A stretch of DNA of 64,000 bases from Cyclobacterium lianum (GTDB lineage: Bacteria; Bacteroidota; Bacteroidia; Cytophagales; Cyclobacteriaceae): the NCBI RefSeq assembly GCF_900143075.1, contig NZ_FRCY01000008.1, positions 62,001 through 126,000 of the forward strand. The letters are read 5' to 3'. This document shows positions 17,421 to 26,303 of the stretch, in pieces. Position 1 is the stretch's first letter, and each line of letters opens with the position of its first letter. A program made the translations under genes and the position numbers. The notes below the pieces were generated by a model. That model did no database searches and was not told the origin of the DNA. It saw nothing but the letters and a program-made list of their open reading frames with translations.

Positions 17421-20387
17421 TTATCGTCGCTGCAGCCTTTGGCCCATACTACCAAAGAGTCTTTCAAATTCGCCTTGCAATTGATCGGCTTTGTCCTCAA
17501 ACCCCTGCTCTCTTAACAAAGGAATGAAATAGCGCAGCATTTCCATCGAAATGGATGCTTCCCTATCCATGGCACGCCCGGTTTCCTCATAAAATTCCAG
17601 CATTTCTACAGATCGTACAGACATTTCATCAACGATATGCATGGCCTCATCGTCCATGCCAAGTTCGAAAAGTAGCGGCACTGCCTGTCCACTTGCCAGA
17701 TCATAGGGTATGGCCCCGTGAGGAAACTTTTCCAGACTCAGCCGCATGATGTCTTCAGCTCTTTGCAAATCTCCTTCGTCTATAAGTGCAATGGTAAGAC
17801 TGTTCAATACGCTACGGTGATTGGAAGTAAACCTTCTGAACTCATCGTCAAAATAATTGTCCGGATCATTCATGCCTCTGAACGCAAAGTTTTCCGTGAC
17901 ATTGGTATAGGCAAGATCTGTATTGATCAATTCCTCCTGGTTATCGGGTTTTTGAATAGGGAGTAGCCGGTAGGTGAGGCCTTCCATTACCACATGGTCA
18001 CTGATGTCAAATCCTATTGTGGCCAATGAAGTATTGTTGAAATAAATGGGCCGTTCCCAATTGTTGGTGGCGATCAGGTCGAGCAGCATCAGGTTACCTT
18101 TGGTGACATAGTTTCCTTTTAATCTGATATTGATGTCAGGTATCCTCAGGTCCCGAAACTGTTCCGGCACGATATTCAGATTTTCAATTTTTTCCTGATC
18201 TATGGACATGGTGAGGGTTCTGGAAGGTACGGTATTGATACTACCAGACCGGCTGGAAGATAGTTTGAGAAGCTCACTGTCACTTTTGAGTAATGTAAGA
18301 TAGTCGGGAAGAGAAAGGCTATTCAGCCTGTCTGTAACATATAATACGTCATTGGTACCTTTCTTGAAGTTATCGTATTGCAGGCTAAAATCCAGGGCTG
18401 CCGATTCATTGACCGGCCGGGTCATCTGCTTGACATACCAGTCGGTATCAAAATAACTCAGTACGATAACCCGTACATCCGTCCTGAAGCCTTCCACTTC
18501 CTGAACATACCACAAAGGAAAGGTATCATTGTCTCCTCCTGTAAATAAAATGGCATTGGGTGCGCAGGAGGCTAGAAAATTCCTTGCAGCATCGACCGAG
18601 AAATAGCGGTTTGAGCGGTCATGGTCATTCCAGTTTTCGCCGGCCATGAGCAGGGGTACGGGCAATGCAATCAAGGTAGCGAATAGCCCTGTCAGCACCA
18701 TCCCCTTCTTCATCCGGCCCAACTGCCTGCTGATGGCCATTACACTAAAGCCTATCCAAATAGCAAAAGCATAAAAAGAACCTACGTAAATATAATCCCG
18801 TTCACGAGGTTCTACCGGAGGAGAATTCAGATACAACACCAGAACGACTCCCATCATCAAAAAGAGCATCAGCGTGAGCCAGAAAGATTTGGGGTCGTGT
18901 TTCGCCTGAAAAAAGATGCCTATCAGCCCCAGAATCAGCGGCAACATCAGGTAATTGTTGTGCCCTTTGTTGTTTTTAATGTATTCGGGAAAGTCGGTAC
19001 TGAAAGTAGTCCATAGACTTAAAAAGGGCGCATCGCTGAAATCACTTTCACGTCCACTGAAATTCCACATAAAATACCGCCAGTACATGTGACCAAGCTG
19101 GTGGTCAAGCATGAAATAGATATTGTCAAAGAAGGTCGGGTCTTCACCGTCCCTAAGGCCCAGTTTGGATTGGTAGATCTGTTGGTGTCTTGGCTGCGTA
19201 GAATAAACTCTGGGCAGTATGGTCGTTTTTTCAGGATCGTAGACATTTTCCAGTTGGTAGTCCACGATTTCATATTTTTCCTCTCCCTTTGCGTATATTG
19301 GAGCACCTTCAACCTGATCTACTACTTCTGCCGTAAAATATTGCCCGTGCATGAGGGGGCGGTATCCATATTGCTCTCTTTTAAGGTAACTGACGAAGCT
19401 GATGATATCTTTTGGGTCATTTTCGTTGATCACAGGTTCGGCATTGGCCCGGATGACGATGAGTGCATAGGACCCATAGCCGATGAGAATGAAAGTGAGA
19501 CAGACCAGCACGGTATTCAGAACCACTTTCCTTTGCTTTTGGGAGTAAATCAGCGCATAGATCAGGCCACCCAGAAAAATGGCCGAAAAACACACGATGC
19601 CTGCACCGAAAGGAAGGCCGAGGCTGTTGACAAAAAATATTTCCATAGTGCCGGCAATGCTCGGCAGGCCGGGGATGATGATATTATTAATGATGACCAA
19701 TGCTACGCCACCCAGGAGAAAAGCGATAAGCCCTCCTTTAATATTGTGGTTTTTGTACTTTTTAAAATAGACCACCAATGCCAGAGCTGGCAGGGTGACC
19801 AGGTTTAACAGGTGAACCCCAATAGAAAGGCCAACGAGGTAAGCAATGAAAATCATGTATTGATTTTCTGCCCGCGGATCTTTGATGACGTCCCATTTGA
19901 GAAAAGCCCAAATGACGATGGCTGTAAAAAAAGACGACATGGCATAGACTTCTGCTTCCACAGCAGAAAACCAGAAACTATCCGAAAAGGTGTAGGCGAG
20001 TGCACCGATAAGCCCGGCTCCCATCAATTCAAAGGTTTGTGCTTTCGTCGGTTCAGCATCACCCAGGGAGAGCAATTTCCGGCCAAGCAGGGTTATGGTC
20101 CAGAACAGGAACAAAATGGTAAAAGCTGAAAACAGGGCACTCCCGGCATTCATCCAATAGGCTATGGAAAGGGGATCCCCAAAAGAGAAAAAGCTAAACA
20201 TGCGGTAGATCAACAAAAAAAGCGGTGCCCCCGGAGGGTGAGGTACCTGTAGTTTGTAGGCTACGGCAATAAATTCTCCGGGATCCCAGAAGCTGGCAGT
20301 TTCTTCAATGGTAAGTAAATAGGTAACGAACGCAATTAAAAAGGCGGTCCAACCCATCATGTTGTTCAACCTGGCATATTTTGGCAT
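17421..20387 (-). CDS. DUF2723 membrane protein, GT-C-type glycosyltransferase (protein O-mannosyltransferase-like)
   Basis: A 988-residue protein with about a dozen N-terminal membrane helices followed by a large soluble domain. The first loop carries FWDPGEF (34-40; Asp35 and Glu38), the acidic motif expected of metal-dependent GT-C enzymes that use polyprenyl-phosphate sugars. The conserved VPHPPGAPLF follows. The central part has VEPRERDYIYVGSFYAFA and FTGGDNDTFPLWY, both typical of DUF2723. The C-terminal ~150 residues are helical, TPR-like. Some members are classed as glycosyltransferase family GT117 and are linked to protein O-glycosylation in Bacteroidota. A leftward single gene; the acceptor is unknown. 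Confidence 0.85.
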   Translation of the reverse strand: MPKYARLNNMMGWTAFLIAFVTYLLTIEETASFWDPGEFIAVAYKLQVPHPPGAPLFLLIYRMFSFFSFGDPLSIAYWMNAGSALFSAFTILFLFWTITLLGRKLLSLGDAEPTKAQTFELMGAGLIGALAYTFSDSFWFSAVEAEVYAMSSFFTAIVIWAFLKWDVIKDPRAENQYMIFIAYLVGLSIGVHLLNLVTLPALALVVYFKKYKNHNIKGGLIAFLLGGVALVIINNIIIPGLPSIAGTMEIFFVNSLGLPFGAGIVCFSAIFLGGLIYALIYSQKQRKVVLNTVLVCLTFILIGYGSYALIVIRANAEPVINENDPKDIISFVSYLKREQYGYRPLMHGQYFTAEVVDQVEGAPIYAKGEEKYEIVDYQLENVYDPEKTTILPRVYSTQPRHQQIYQSKLGLRDGEDPTFFDNIYFMLDHQLGHMYWRYFMWNFSGRESDFSDAPFLSLWTTFSTDFPEYIKNNKGHNNYLMLPLILGLIGIFFQAKHDPKSFWLTLMLFLMMGVVLVLYLNSPPVEPRERDYIYVGSFYAFAIWIGFSVMAISRQLGRMKKGMVLTGLFATLIALPVPLLMAGENWNDHDRSNRYFSVDAARNFLASCAPNAILFTGGDNDTFPLWYVQEVEGFRTDVRVIVLSYFDTDWYVKQMTRPVNESAALDFSLQYDNFKKGTNDVLYVTDRLNSLSLPDYLTLLKSDSELLKLSSSRSGSINTVPSRTLTMSIDQEKIENLNIVPEQFRDLRIPDINIRLKGNYVTKGNLMLLDLIATNNWERPIYFNNTSLATIGFDISDHVVMEGLTYRLLPIQKPDNQEELINTDLAYTNVTENFAFRGMNDPDNYFDDEFRRFTSNHRSVLNSLTIALIDEGDLQRAEDIMRLSLEKFPHGAIPYDLASGQAVPLLFELGMDDEAMHIVDEMSVRSVEMLEFYEETGRAMDREASISMEMLRYFIPLLREQGFEDKADQLQGEFERLFGSMGQRLQRR

Positions 20388-20768
20388 GAGATCGGATTAT
20401 TTTTGAAAAGCGAAATTAAAAAAATTATCAGGAATTATGGTTGAATTAACTTTTTTTAAGCCTTCATCACAGCCTTTTGCCAGCAGGATTCCATTATCCC
20501 ATCAGCCTGAACGGGATTATTTATTTTTTTTAAAATAATTCTCTTCCGAAGAAAATATTAAAAAATTCCATTTGTAGAAATATTGTAAAATAAAATTGAC
20601 TAATCAAACGGAAAAATACCGGAGGAAGGGGATTATAGCCTATTCTGTTGGGTACAGGAAAATGCTATTTTAAAATATTTTTTATGTATTTTAAATACAA
20701 TAAAATGGTTTTTAGATTTTTTTATCTATCTTTACATCGTCTTAACAAAACAGCTCAACATTTTTAAT
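20388..20768. other. 381-base AT-rich divergent spacer
   Basis: No gene is seen between the divergent DUF2723 and homoserine-dehydrogenase-like genes. The stretch is very AT-rich from about 20,510 on. TATCTTTA near 20,728-20,737, just before the ATG at 20769, resembles the -7 consensus TAnnTTTG except for the last base. Confidence 0.45.
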
Positions 20769-21950
20769 ATGAAATCAACAAACGGCAAAAAACTAAGGAT
20801 CGGTATAGTAGGTACCGGTGGTATCGGCAGAGGGCTGGCAAAATTGATAGCCAGACGGCCTGACATGGTCATTTCCCACATTCTGACCCGAAGAAAAGGT
20901 AGCATTGAAGATCTTGGCGTAAGTCAGGATTATCTGACTACCGAACCCGAAAAGTTGTTTGACTCTTCGGATTTAATTGTGGTAAGTACTGGTGATGCGA
21001 TTTATTCTACCAAAGTGATTGACAAGGCATTCGAATATGGTCTGCCGGTGGTCACGATGGATGCAGACACGCAGGTAGTTACCGGGTCCTGGTTGTCCCG
21101 TAGAGGGGTGATTACCGAGGCCAATGGAGATCAGCCGGGCTGTCTGGCTGCCCTGAATAAGGAAATTGTCCAGATGGGATTTGATCCGCTGGTCTATGGA
21201 AATATCAAGGGGTTTCTGAACAAGAACCCTTCACTGGAAGACATGTTGTTCTGGGCCCAGAAACAGGGTTATAGTCTGAGTTCGGTGACATCCTTTACTG
21301 ACGGCACCAAGTTGCAGATAGAGCAGGCCTTGATCGCTAACGGGTTGGGGCTCGATATTGTCCAGCAAGGTTTGGTTGGCTACGAAACTTCTGATTTTGA
21401 AAAGGGGGCCTTTGCGCTGGCAGAAATTGCCAAAGGAGAAAACAAGGTTATCAGCGATTATATCATTTCCAGGGAATCGCCTCCCGGTGTGTTTATCGCA
21501 GCTACCCATCAGGAGGATCTTGCTGCCGAACTGAAAACCTACAAAATGGGGGATGGACCATTCTACTTGTTATATAAGCCCATGCATCTCTGCTTTTTTG
21601 AGATCCCGAACAGCATTTTGAACCTGGTAAATCATGGCGAGATATTATTGGACAATGGAAAAGTGCCCACTGTAAGTGTAGGAGCGATAGCCAAAAAAGA
21701 CCTTTCACAGGGCTCGGTCATTGATAAGGGTATTGGTGGGATGGAAGTAAGGGGAGAAGCATTGAGAATTGAAGATAGCATGAACCATGTGCCGATAGGC
21801 TTGCTCAGTAATGCGGAGCTGAAGAGAAATATTGAACAAGGAGAATTGATCACTTTTGACGATATCCACATACCGGATTCCCTGGCATTGACCGCCTGGA
21901 AAAGCACGATAACAGACCTCTCCCCTAAAAAGGAGTCGGTAAGAAGGTAA
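20769..21950 (+). CDS. Homoserine-dehydrogenase-like NAD(P)-binding protein with C-terminal SAF domain
   Basis: A 393-residue protein resembling COG4091, predicted homoserine dehydrogenase with a SAF domain. A Rossmann motif GIVGTGGIGRGLA starts at residue 12, with DLIVVSTGDAIYSTKVI and EANGDQPGCLAAL further on. The C-terminal ~100 residues (VSVGAIAKKDLSQGSVI, GLLSNAELKRNIEQGELITFDDI) match the SAF fold found in antifreeze, sialate synthase and altronate dehydratase proteins. It is shorter than biosynthetic homoserine dehydrogenases and lacks an ACT domain or aspartokinase. The reaction is unknown; related proteins appear in sugar-acid or branched-sugar metabolism. It stands alone behind a 381-base promoter region. 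Confidence 0.75.
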   Translation: MKSTNGKKLRIGIVGTGGIGRGLAKLIARRPDMVISHILTRRKGSIEDLGVSQDYLTTEPEKLFDSSDLIVVSTGDAIYSTKVIDKAFEYGLPVVTMDADTQVVTGSWLSRRGVITEANGDQPGCLAALNKEIVQMGFDPLVYGNIKGFLNKNPSLEDMLFWAQKQGYSLSSVTSFTDGTKLQIEQALIANGLGLDIVQQGLVGYETSDFEKGAFALAEIAKGENKVISDYIISRESPPGVFIAATHQEDLAAELKTYKMGDGPFYLLYKPMHLCFFEIPNSILNLVNHGEILLDNGKVPTVSVGAIAKKDLSQGSVIDKGIGGMEVRGEALRIEDSMNHVPIGLLSNAELKRNIEQGELITFDDIHIPDSLALTAWKSTITDLSPKKESVRR

Positions 21951-22147
21951 GCTGTTAATTTTTTTATCTTATTGCTGTTTACAGATCCATTGGCCGGAGC
22001 TGCATTTCATGTGGTTTTGGTCTAATGGGTCTGTTTTTTAGTTAATTGCGCAAATGCAATAAAATATTAAATTTCACACCGCGTTAGAAATTAATTGTAG
22101 AACAATGTTGTTTGTTTTTCGTGGAATAATTTTGATCTGACGAATAA

Positions 22148-23356
22148 TTGAATTTGAAAAATAGAACGATAATATTTCTGATTGCCTGCTGGGTATTGTT
22201 TGTTCCCGTCGCGAAAACCCTGGCGCAGATGGAGGCCGTGACGCAAATTGGAGAGACGGAAAGTAAATATTTACTGCTGGACAAGGGACTTCAATTTCGC
22301 ATCACTGACGCGGTCAATAGCATGTACAATTTTGATTTTGAAAATGCTGAACGCGGGTTTCAGGTCATGCGGTACACCTATCCGGATCATCCGCTGCCGT
22401 ACTTTCTCATGGGGCTTAGTCAATGGTGGAAGATAGCTGTTGCTACAGAGAATGAATCTCACGATGCTCTTTTTCTTCGGTATATGGACATCACCATTGA
22501 AAAGGCGGAGGCCATATTAGACCGCGAGCCGGACAATAAGGAGGCAGCTTTTTTTCTTGCCGGAGCCTATGGGTTTCAGGGTCGTCTTCATAGTGAAAGA
22601 AAGAATTGGACCAGTGCGGCTTTTGCGGGGAAAAACGCACTGAATTACATGGAAATGAGTAGGGGAGAGGAAGAATTGAATCCAGAGTTACTCCTGGGCG
22701 ATGCCCTGTTCAATTATTTCTCGGTCTGGATACCGGAAAATTATCCCATGCTCCGGCCTGTGATGTTGTTTTTTCCCAGGGGCGATCAACAACTGGGGCT
22801 ACAACAGCTTCAGGAGGTGGCAGAAAATTCTTTTTACGCCAGGGTGGAGGCCCAATATTTTCTTTTCAGGCTCTACGCCTCTGAGGAGAAAAAGCCATTT
22901 AAGGCTTTGGAAATTACCTCCTATTTACACGAAAAGTATCCCAATAACCCATATTTTCACCGGTTTTTTGCCCGGCAATTGTATGCAGTAGGCAGGGGAA
23001 AGGAAGCCATGGAAGTTTCTCTGGAAATTCTCCGCCGGATCGAGGAGGGCTGGACCGGATATGAGGCCAATAGCGGTCGGTATGCCTCTTTTTTTGCTGC
23101 TCAATATCTCGATAGGATGGGACAGTATGAAGGGGCCAAAAAACATTACATGCAAACGGTAGCCTTCGGAGAGGAACTGGAGTCTCAGGAAAGCGGCTAC
23201 TACCTTTTTGCGCTTTTACAGCTAGGTAAAATCAATTTAGGACAAGGCAACCGCGCTGAAGCACGGCGATATTTTGAGTCGGTGAAAAATCATGCCAAAA
23301 GAAAGCACCCGGCCCATAAGGAGGCCAGAACTTTTTTAAAAGAGAATAAACTTTGA
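22148..23356 (+). CDS. Exported TPR-repeat protein, TTG start
   Basis: A 402-residue protein with an N-terminal signal peptide (residues ~1-26: charged MNLKNR, then IIFLIACWVLFVPVAKTLAQ) and tetratricopeptide-like helices over most of its length, for example AERGFQVMRYTYPDHPLPYFLMG and AEARRYFESVKNHA. A TAA lies directly upstream in frame, so the start must be TTG at 22148 (or TTG at 22154); the first in-frame ATG would remove the signal peptide. It is probably a periplasmic or outer-membrane protein-interaction scaffold. No enzymatic motif is seen. Flanked by a homoserine-dehydrogenase-like gene and an Lrp regulator on the same strand, with about 200-base gaps. Confidence 0.78.
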   Translation: MNLKNRTIIFLIACWVLFVPVAKTLAQMEAVTQIGETESKYLLLDKGLQFRITDAVNSMYNFDFENAERGFQVMRYTYPDHPLPYFLMGLSQWWKIAVATENESHDALFLRYMDITIEKAEAILDREPDNKEAAFFLAGAYGFQGRLHSERKNWTSAAFAGKNALNYMEMSRGEEELNPELLLGDALFNYFSVWIPENYPMLRPVMLFFPRGDQQLGLQQLQEVAENSFYARVEAQYFLFRLYASEEKKPFKALEITSYLHEKYPNNPYFHRFFARQLYAVGRGKEAMEVSLEILRRIEEGWTGYEANSGRYASFFAAQYLDRMGQYEGAKKHYMQTVAFGEELESQESGYYLFALLQLGKINLGQGNRAEARRYFESVKNHAKRKHPAHKEARTFLKENKL

Positions 23357-23502
23357 TAGCCACTAAACTGTTATTGAAGGCTTTATTCAGCAGGAAGTGT
23401 ATCTTTTCTCAGTATCTACAAAAAATAAGAGCAATTATTTTAATTAATTTGACAAATTTGTAACAATATTTCGCCCACGCCTGCGTTTTTTTCGTAAATG
23501 TC

Positions 23503-23533
23503 TTTAAAATAAATATAAATTAGATTACCTTTG
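23503..23533 (+). promoter_or_regulatory. Promoter of the Lrp-family gene
   Basis: TACCTTTG (23526-23533) matches the Bacteroidota -7 consensus. TTTA (23503-23506) sits at the -33 position with a 19-base spacer. The ATG follows 32 bases later. Confidence 0.5.
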
Positions 23534-23565
23534 TACCACATATAATTCGGTAAATTCTTTACAGT

Positions 23566-24048
23566 ATGGATAATAGCATAAAAGTGAAATTTGACAAAAT
23601 CGACCGTAAAATTTTAGAAATCCTTCAGGCGAATGCAAAAATTACCAATGCACAGCTTTCAAAAGATATAGGTTTGTCTCCTGCACCAACTCTGGAAAGG
23701 GTCAAGAAATTGGAGCAATCAGGCATCATCAAAAGCTATCACGCCAAATTGGATCCCGAAAAAATAGGTTTGGGTGTGAGTACATTCGTCCTTGTCGGTC
23801 TGATTGGACACAACAAATCCAATATAGATGCATTCATGAAGGAAATCGACCAGATTCCCGAAGTGATCGAATGCCATCACATCACAGGAACCGGAGATTT
23901 TATCCTGAAGATCATTTCCAAGGATATCAATTCCTATCAAAAACTGATGTTGGAAAAAGTCAGCGAAATTAAAGAAGTAGATTCCATGCAGTCTATGGTT
24001 ATTCTCTCTACCTTCAAAGATAGCAAAGTACTGCCCATTCCGGCATAA
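23566..24048 (+). CDS. Lrp/AsnC family transcriptional regulator
   Basis: A 160-residue regulator. The N-terminal winged helix-turn-helix begins KIDRKILEILQANAKITNAQLSKDIGLSPAPTLERVKKLE; the C-terminal RAM ligand-binding domain follows, with GVSTFVLVGLIGHN and the EVIECHHITGTGDFILKI motif. Members respond to amino acids and form octamers. It is a single gene with its own promoter and terminator. The absence of a paired target gene suggests either autoregulation or global control; the ligand is not predictable here. Confidence 0.9.
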   Translation: MDNSIKVKFDKIDRKILEILQANAKITNAQLSKDIGLSPAPTLERVKKLEQSGIIKSYHAKLDPEKIGLGVSTFVLVGLIGHNKSNIDAFMKEIDQIPEVIECHHITGTGDFILKIISKDINSYQKLMLEKVSEIKEVDSMQSMVILSTFKDSKVLPIPA

Positions 24049-24075
24049 ACACATCGATTCAATTCAATTCCTTTG

Positions 24076-24104
24076 AAGGGTGGCTTGATGTCACCCTTTT
24101 TTTA
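24076..24104 (+). terminator. Intrinsic terminator of the Lrp-family gene
   Basis: AAGGGTGGC, a 5-base loop and GTCACCCTT form a 9-bp stem with one G-U pair, followed by a T run. It starts 28 bases after the stop codon. Confidence 0.85.
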
Positions 24105-24358
24105 TGAGGCAATCGAATCCGCGGCTTTCGCGTAACATAGCTTGTATCCGGGAAAGGTTTGTTGGCATAATGGATTTTTACTAATCAAAATTGGCCTGCT
24201 ACACCCTTGCTCTGGTACAGCTGTTACAAGGCAGGTAGCAGGCCGGTGATACATTGAATGAAGATGATCAACTCCGCCAGATCCTTCCTGAAGATCAGTA
24301 CAACCATGTCACCATAAGGTCTGAGAGAATAGGACCAAATTGAAACCATTGAAAAAAC
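24105..24358. other. Spacer with a long inverted repeat and a short open remnant
   Basis: Between the Lrp terminator and the Nudix gene lies a perfect 10-bp inverted repeat, GGCCTGCTAC (24193-24202) and GTAGCAGGCC (24235-24244), with a nested CCTTG/CAAGG pair. Directly after it, 24239-24343 is open on the plus strand and reads NEDDQLRQILPEDQYNHV, which looks like a coding tail. Nothing intact is seen. Confidence 0.45.
24193..24244. repeat. Long inverted repeat, 10-bp arms
   Basis: The perfect arms GGCCTGCTAC/GTAGCAGGCC are separated by 32 bases that can pair further (CCTTG with CAAGG). There is no T run after it on either strand, so it is not an ordinary terminator. Confidence 0.6.
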
Positions 24359-24907
24359 ATGAAAAATCCCTGGACGAAACTTTCAGAAAAAGAGGTGTAT
24401 GACAATCCCTGGATAAGGGTAGAAGAACATCAGGTGATCAGTCCCAGGCAAACAAAGGGCATTTATGGGAAAGTTTGTTTTAAAAACATGGCCATAGGTA
24501 TCGTTCCGCTGGACGATGAACGGCATACCTGGCTGGTGGGGCAGTACCGCTATACGCTGGACGAGTATTCCTGGGAGATACCAATGGGGGGAGGGCCGCA
24601 GGGACTGAGCGCTCTGGAAAGTGCCAGGCGGGAACTCAAAGAGGAAACAGGCCTGTCGGCAAAGAAGTGGACCGAAATCATGAAAATCCACACCTCAAAT
24701 TCTGTCACCGATGAAGTGGGTTATGTGTATGTCGCAGAGGACCTGCAAGCCGGGCAGCCCGAATTTGACGATACGGAGGATCTGCAGATCTGGCGCCTTC
24801 CGTTCAGCGAGGCGCTGGAAATGGTGATGGCCGGCCGGATTACAGACGCGATCAGCATTGCAGCCATTTTAAAAACTGCAGCTATTTTGAAAGACCTACA
24901 GCCCTGA
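24359..24907 (+). CDS. Nudix hydrolase, ADP-ribose-pyrophosphatase-like
   Basis: A 182-residue Nudix enzyme. The Nudix box is at about 77-99 and ends RRELKEETGLS; the metal-binding RExxEE core (91-96) is intact. The early Glu of the full consensus is replaced by Leu (GL instead of GE), which does not remove the metal ligands. The preceding YSWEIPMGGG and the N-terminal strand-swapped region fit ADP-ribose or nucleoside-diphosphate-sugar hydrolases. It is 3 bases from the MATE gene downstream, so the two are likely cotranscribed. Confidence 0.85.
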   Translation: MKNPWTKLSEKEVYDNPWIRVEEHQVISPRQTKGIYGKVCFKNMAIGIVPLDDERHTWLVGQYRYTLDEYSWEIPMGGGPQGLSALESARRELKEETGLSAKKWTEIMKIHTSNSVTDEVGYVYVAEDLQAGQPEFDDTEDLQIWRLPFSEALEMVMAGRITDAISIAAILKTAAILKDLQP

Positions 24908-24910
24908 GGC

Positions 24911-26263
24911 ATGGATTGGAAAGGATTTAACGCAGATTTCAATTTTACTTTCAGGCTGGCCTGTCCGGTGATGCTGAGTCAACTGGGGCAGGTGATGGTG
25001 GGTGTGGCAGACAATGTTATGGTAGGCCGGCTAGGCGCCACTCCTCTGGCTGCCGCATCACTCGCCAACAGCATATTTTTCCTGATCCTTATGTTTGGAA
25101 TCGGGATTTCCATGGCCGTAACGCCTATGGTAGCTGCAGCAGATGGTGAAGGTAAAAAGGGGAAAATCGGACGCCTGCTGGGCCATGGATTTGTCATTAA
25201 CGGTGCCTCCGGATTCGTGCTGTTTCTCCTTGTACTCGGGCTTTCTCAGGGATTGAAGTGGTTAAATCAACCGGAAGAAGTGGTGAGACTTGCAATTCCC
25301 TACCTGCTGATCATTACCTTTTCTCTGGTACCCTTCATGTTTTTTCAGACCTATAAGCAGTTCATTGAGGGACTTTCCCAAACCCGGCAAGCCATGTACA
25401 TCACTGTTGCTTTTAATTTGTTTAATATTATATTAAACTGGCTGCTGATTTACGGCAATTGGGGATTTCCGGAGCTGGGATTAAATGGAGCCGGATGGGC
25501 CACTCTGATCGCACGGATCCTGATGGCATGGGCGATTTATCTTTACGTTACCCGCTCGAAGCGGTATGCAAAATTTTTGCGTAGTTTTAGCTTTAAAACC
25601 ATTCGCCTATCCATTTTGAAAAAAATGCTTCGCATAGGAGTGCCCACGGGCTTACAATTTGTATTTGAAGTGGGGGCCTTCAGCACTGCAGCAATCATGA
25701 TGGGCTGGATCGGTGTCAATGCGCTTGCTGCACACCAGATCGCAATTAACCTCGCTTCTATCAGCTACATGATGGCCTCCGGTCTTTCTGCAGCCGCAAT
25801 GGTAAGGGTGGGCAATCAGTTGGGTAAAAGAGACATTTCCAAACTAAGAGCCGTTGGCTTTTCGATTTTTGCCATGGTGGCTGTTTTTATGCTTTTCTTC
25901 GCCCTCGTATTTTTGCTAAGCAGAAATTATTTGCCGCTACTATATATTGACGACCGGCAGGTAGTAGAAATGGCAGCCAGTCTCCTGGTGGTCGCTGCCT
26001 TTTTTCAGCTTTCTGACGGCCTCCAGGTGGTGGGACTGGGCGCTCTGCGTGGCCTATCGGACGTTAAAGTGCCCACCCTGGTAACGCTGGTGGCCTACTG
26101 GGTGATCGGTCTTCCCCTTGGCTATTTTCTGGCTTTCATGCTCGGTTGGCAGGAGATGGGAATATGGATTGGCTTGCTGACCGGTTTGACATTGACGGCT
26201 ATCATGTTGATTTATAGATTTCATGCCTTAAGTTTGCACTTGCACCAGGTATCGAAGCGATAA
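24911..26263 (+). CDS. MATE family efflux transporter
   Basis: A 450-residue inner-membrane protein with twelve predicted helices in two homologous halves. The N-terminus reads ACPVMLSQLGQVMVGVADNVMVGRLGATPLAAASLANSIFF, the classic MATE first repeat (substrate cavity Asp in VADNVMVG); the second half begins RIGVPTGLQFVFEVGAFSTAAIMMGWIGVNALAAHQIAINLAS. MATE proteins export cationic drugs or metabolites using Na+ or H+. The overall pattern resembles the NorM branch. It lies 3 bases after the Nudix gene. The substrate is unknown. Confidence 0.9.
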   Translation: MDWKGFNADFNFTFRLACPVMLSQLGQVMVGVADNVMVGRLGATPLAAASLANSIFFLILMFGIGISMAVTPMVAAADGEGKKGKIGRLLGHGFVINGASGFVLFLLVLGLSQGLKWLNQPEEVVRLAIPYLLIITFSLVPFMFFQTYKQFIEGLSQTRQAMYITVAFNLFNIILNWLLIYGNWGFPELGLNGAGWATLIARILMAWAIYLYVTRSKRYAKFLRSFSFKTIRLSILKKMLRIGVPTGLQFVFEVGAFSTAAIMMGWIGVNALAAHQIAINLASISYMMASGLSAAAMVRVGNQLGKRDISKLRAVGFSIFAMVAVFMLFFALVFLLSRNYLPLLYIDDRQVVEMAASLLVVAAFFQLSDGLQVVGLGALRGLSDVKVPTLVTLVAYWVIGLPLGYFLAFMLGWQEMGIWIGLLTGLTLTAIMLIYRFHALSLHLHQVSKR

Positions 26264-26303
26264 CGGGCCCACCTATTGTATGGTCCTTAATTATAGATTT
26301 GCT

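Noticed and set aside
17406-17421. CCGCC/GGCGG hairpin as terminator between the methyltransferase and DUF2723 genes
   Set aside because: The stem is only 5 bp and the T tract is weak on the plus strand and absent on the minus strand.
19089-19808. Plus-strand open frame of 239 codons inside the DUF2723 gene
   Set aside because: Antisense shadow; no signal or domain, and the DUF2723 frame is continuous.
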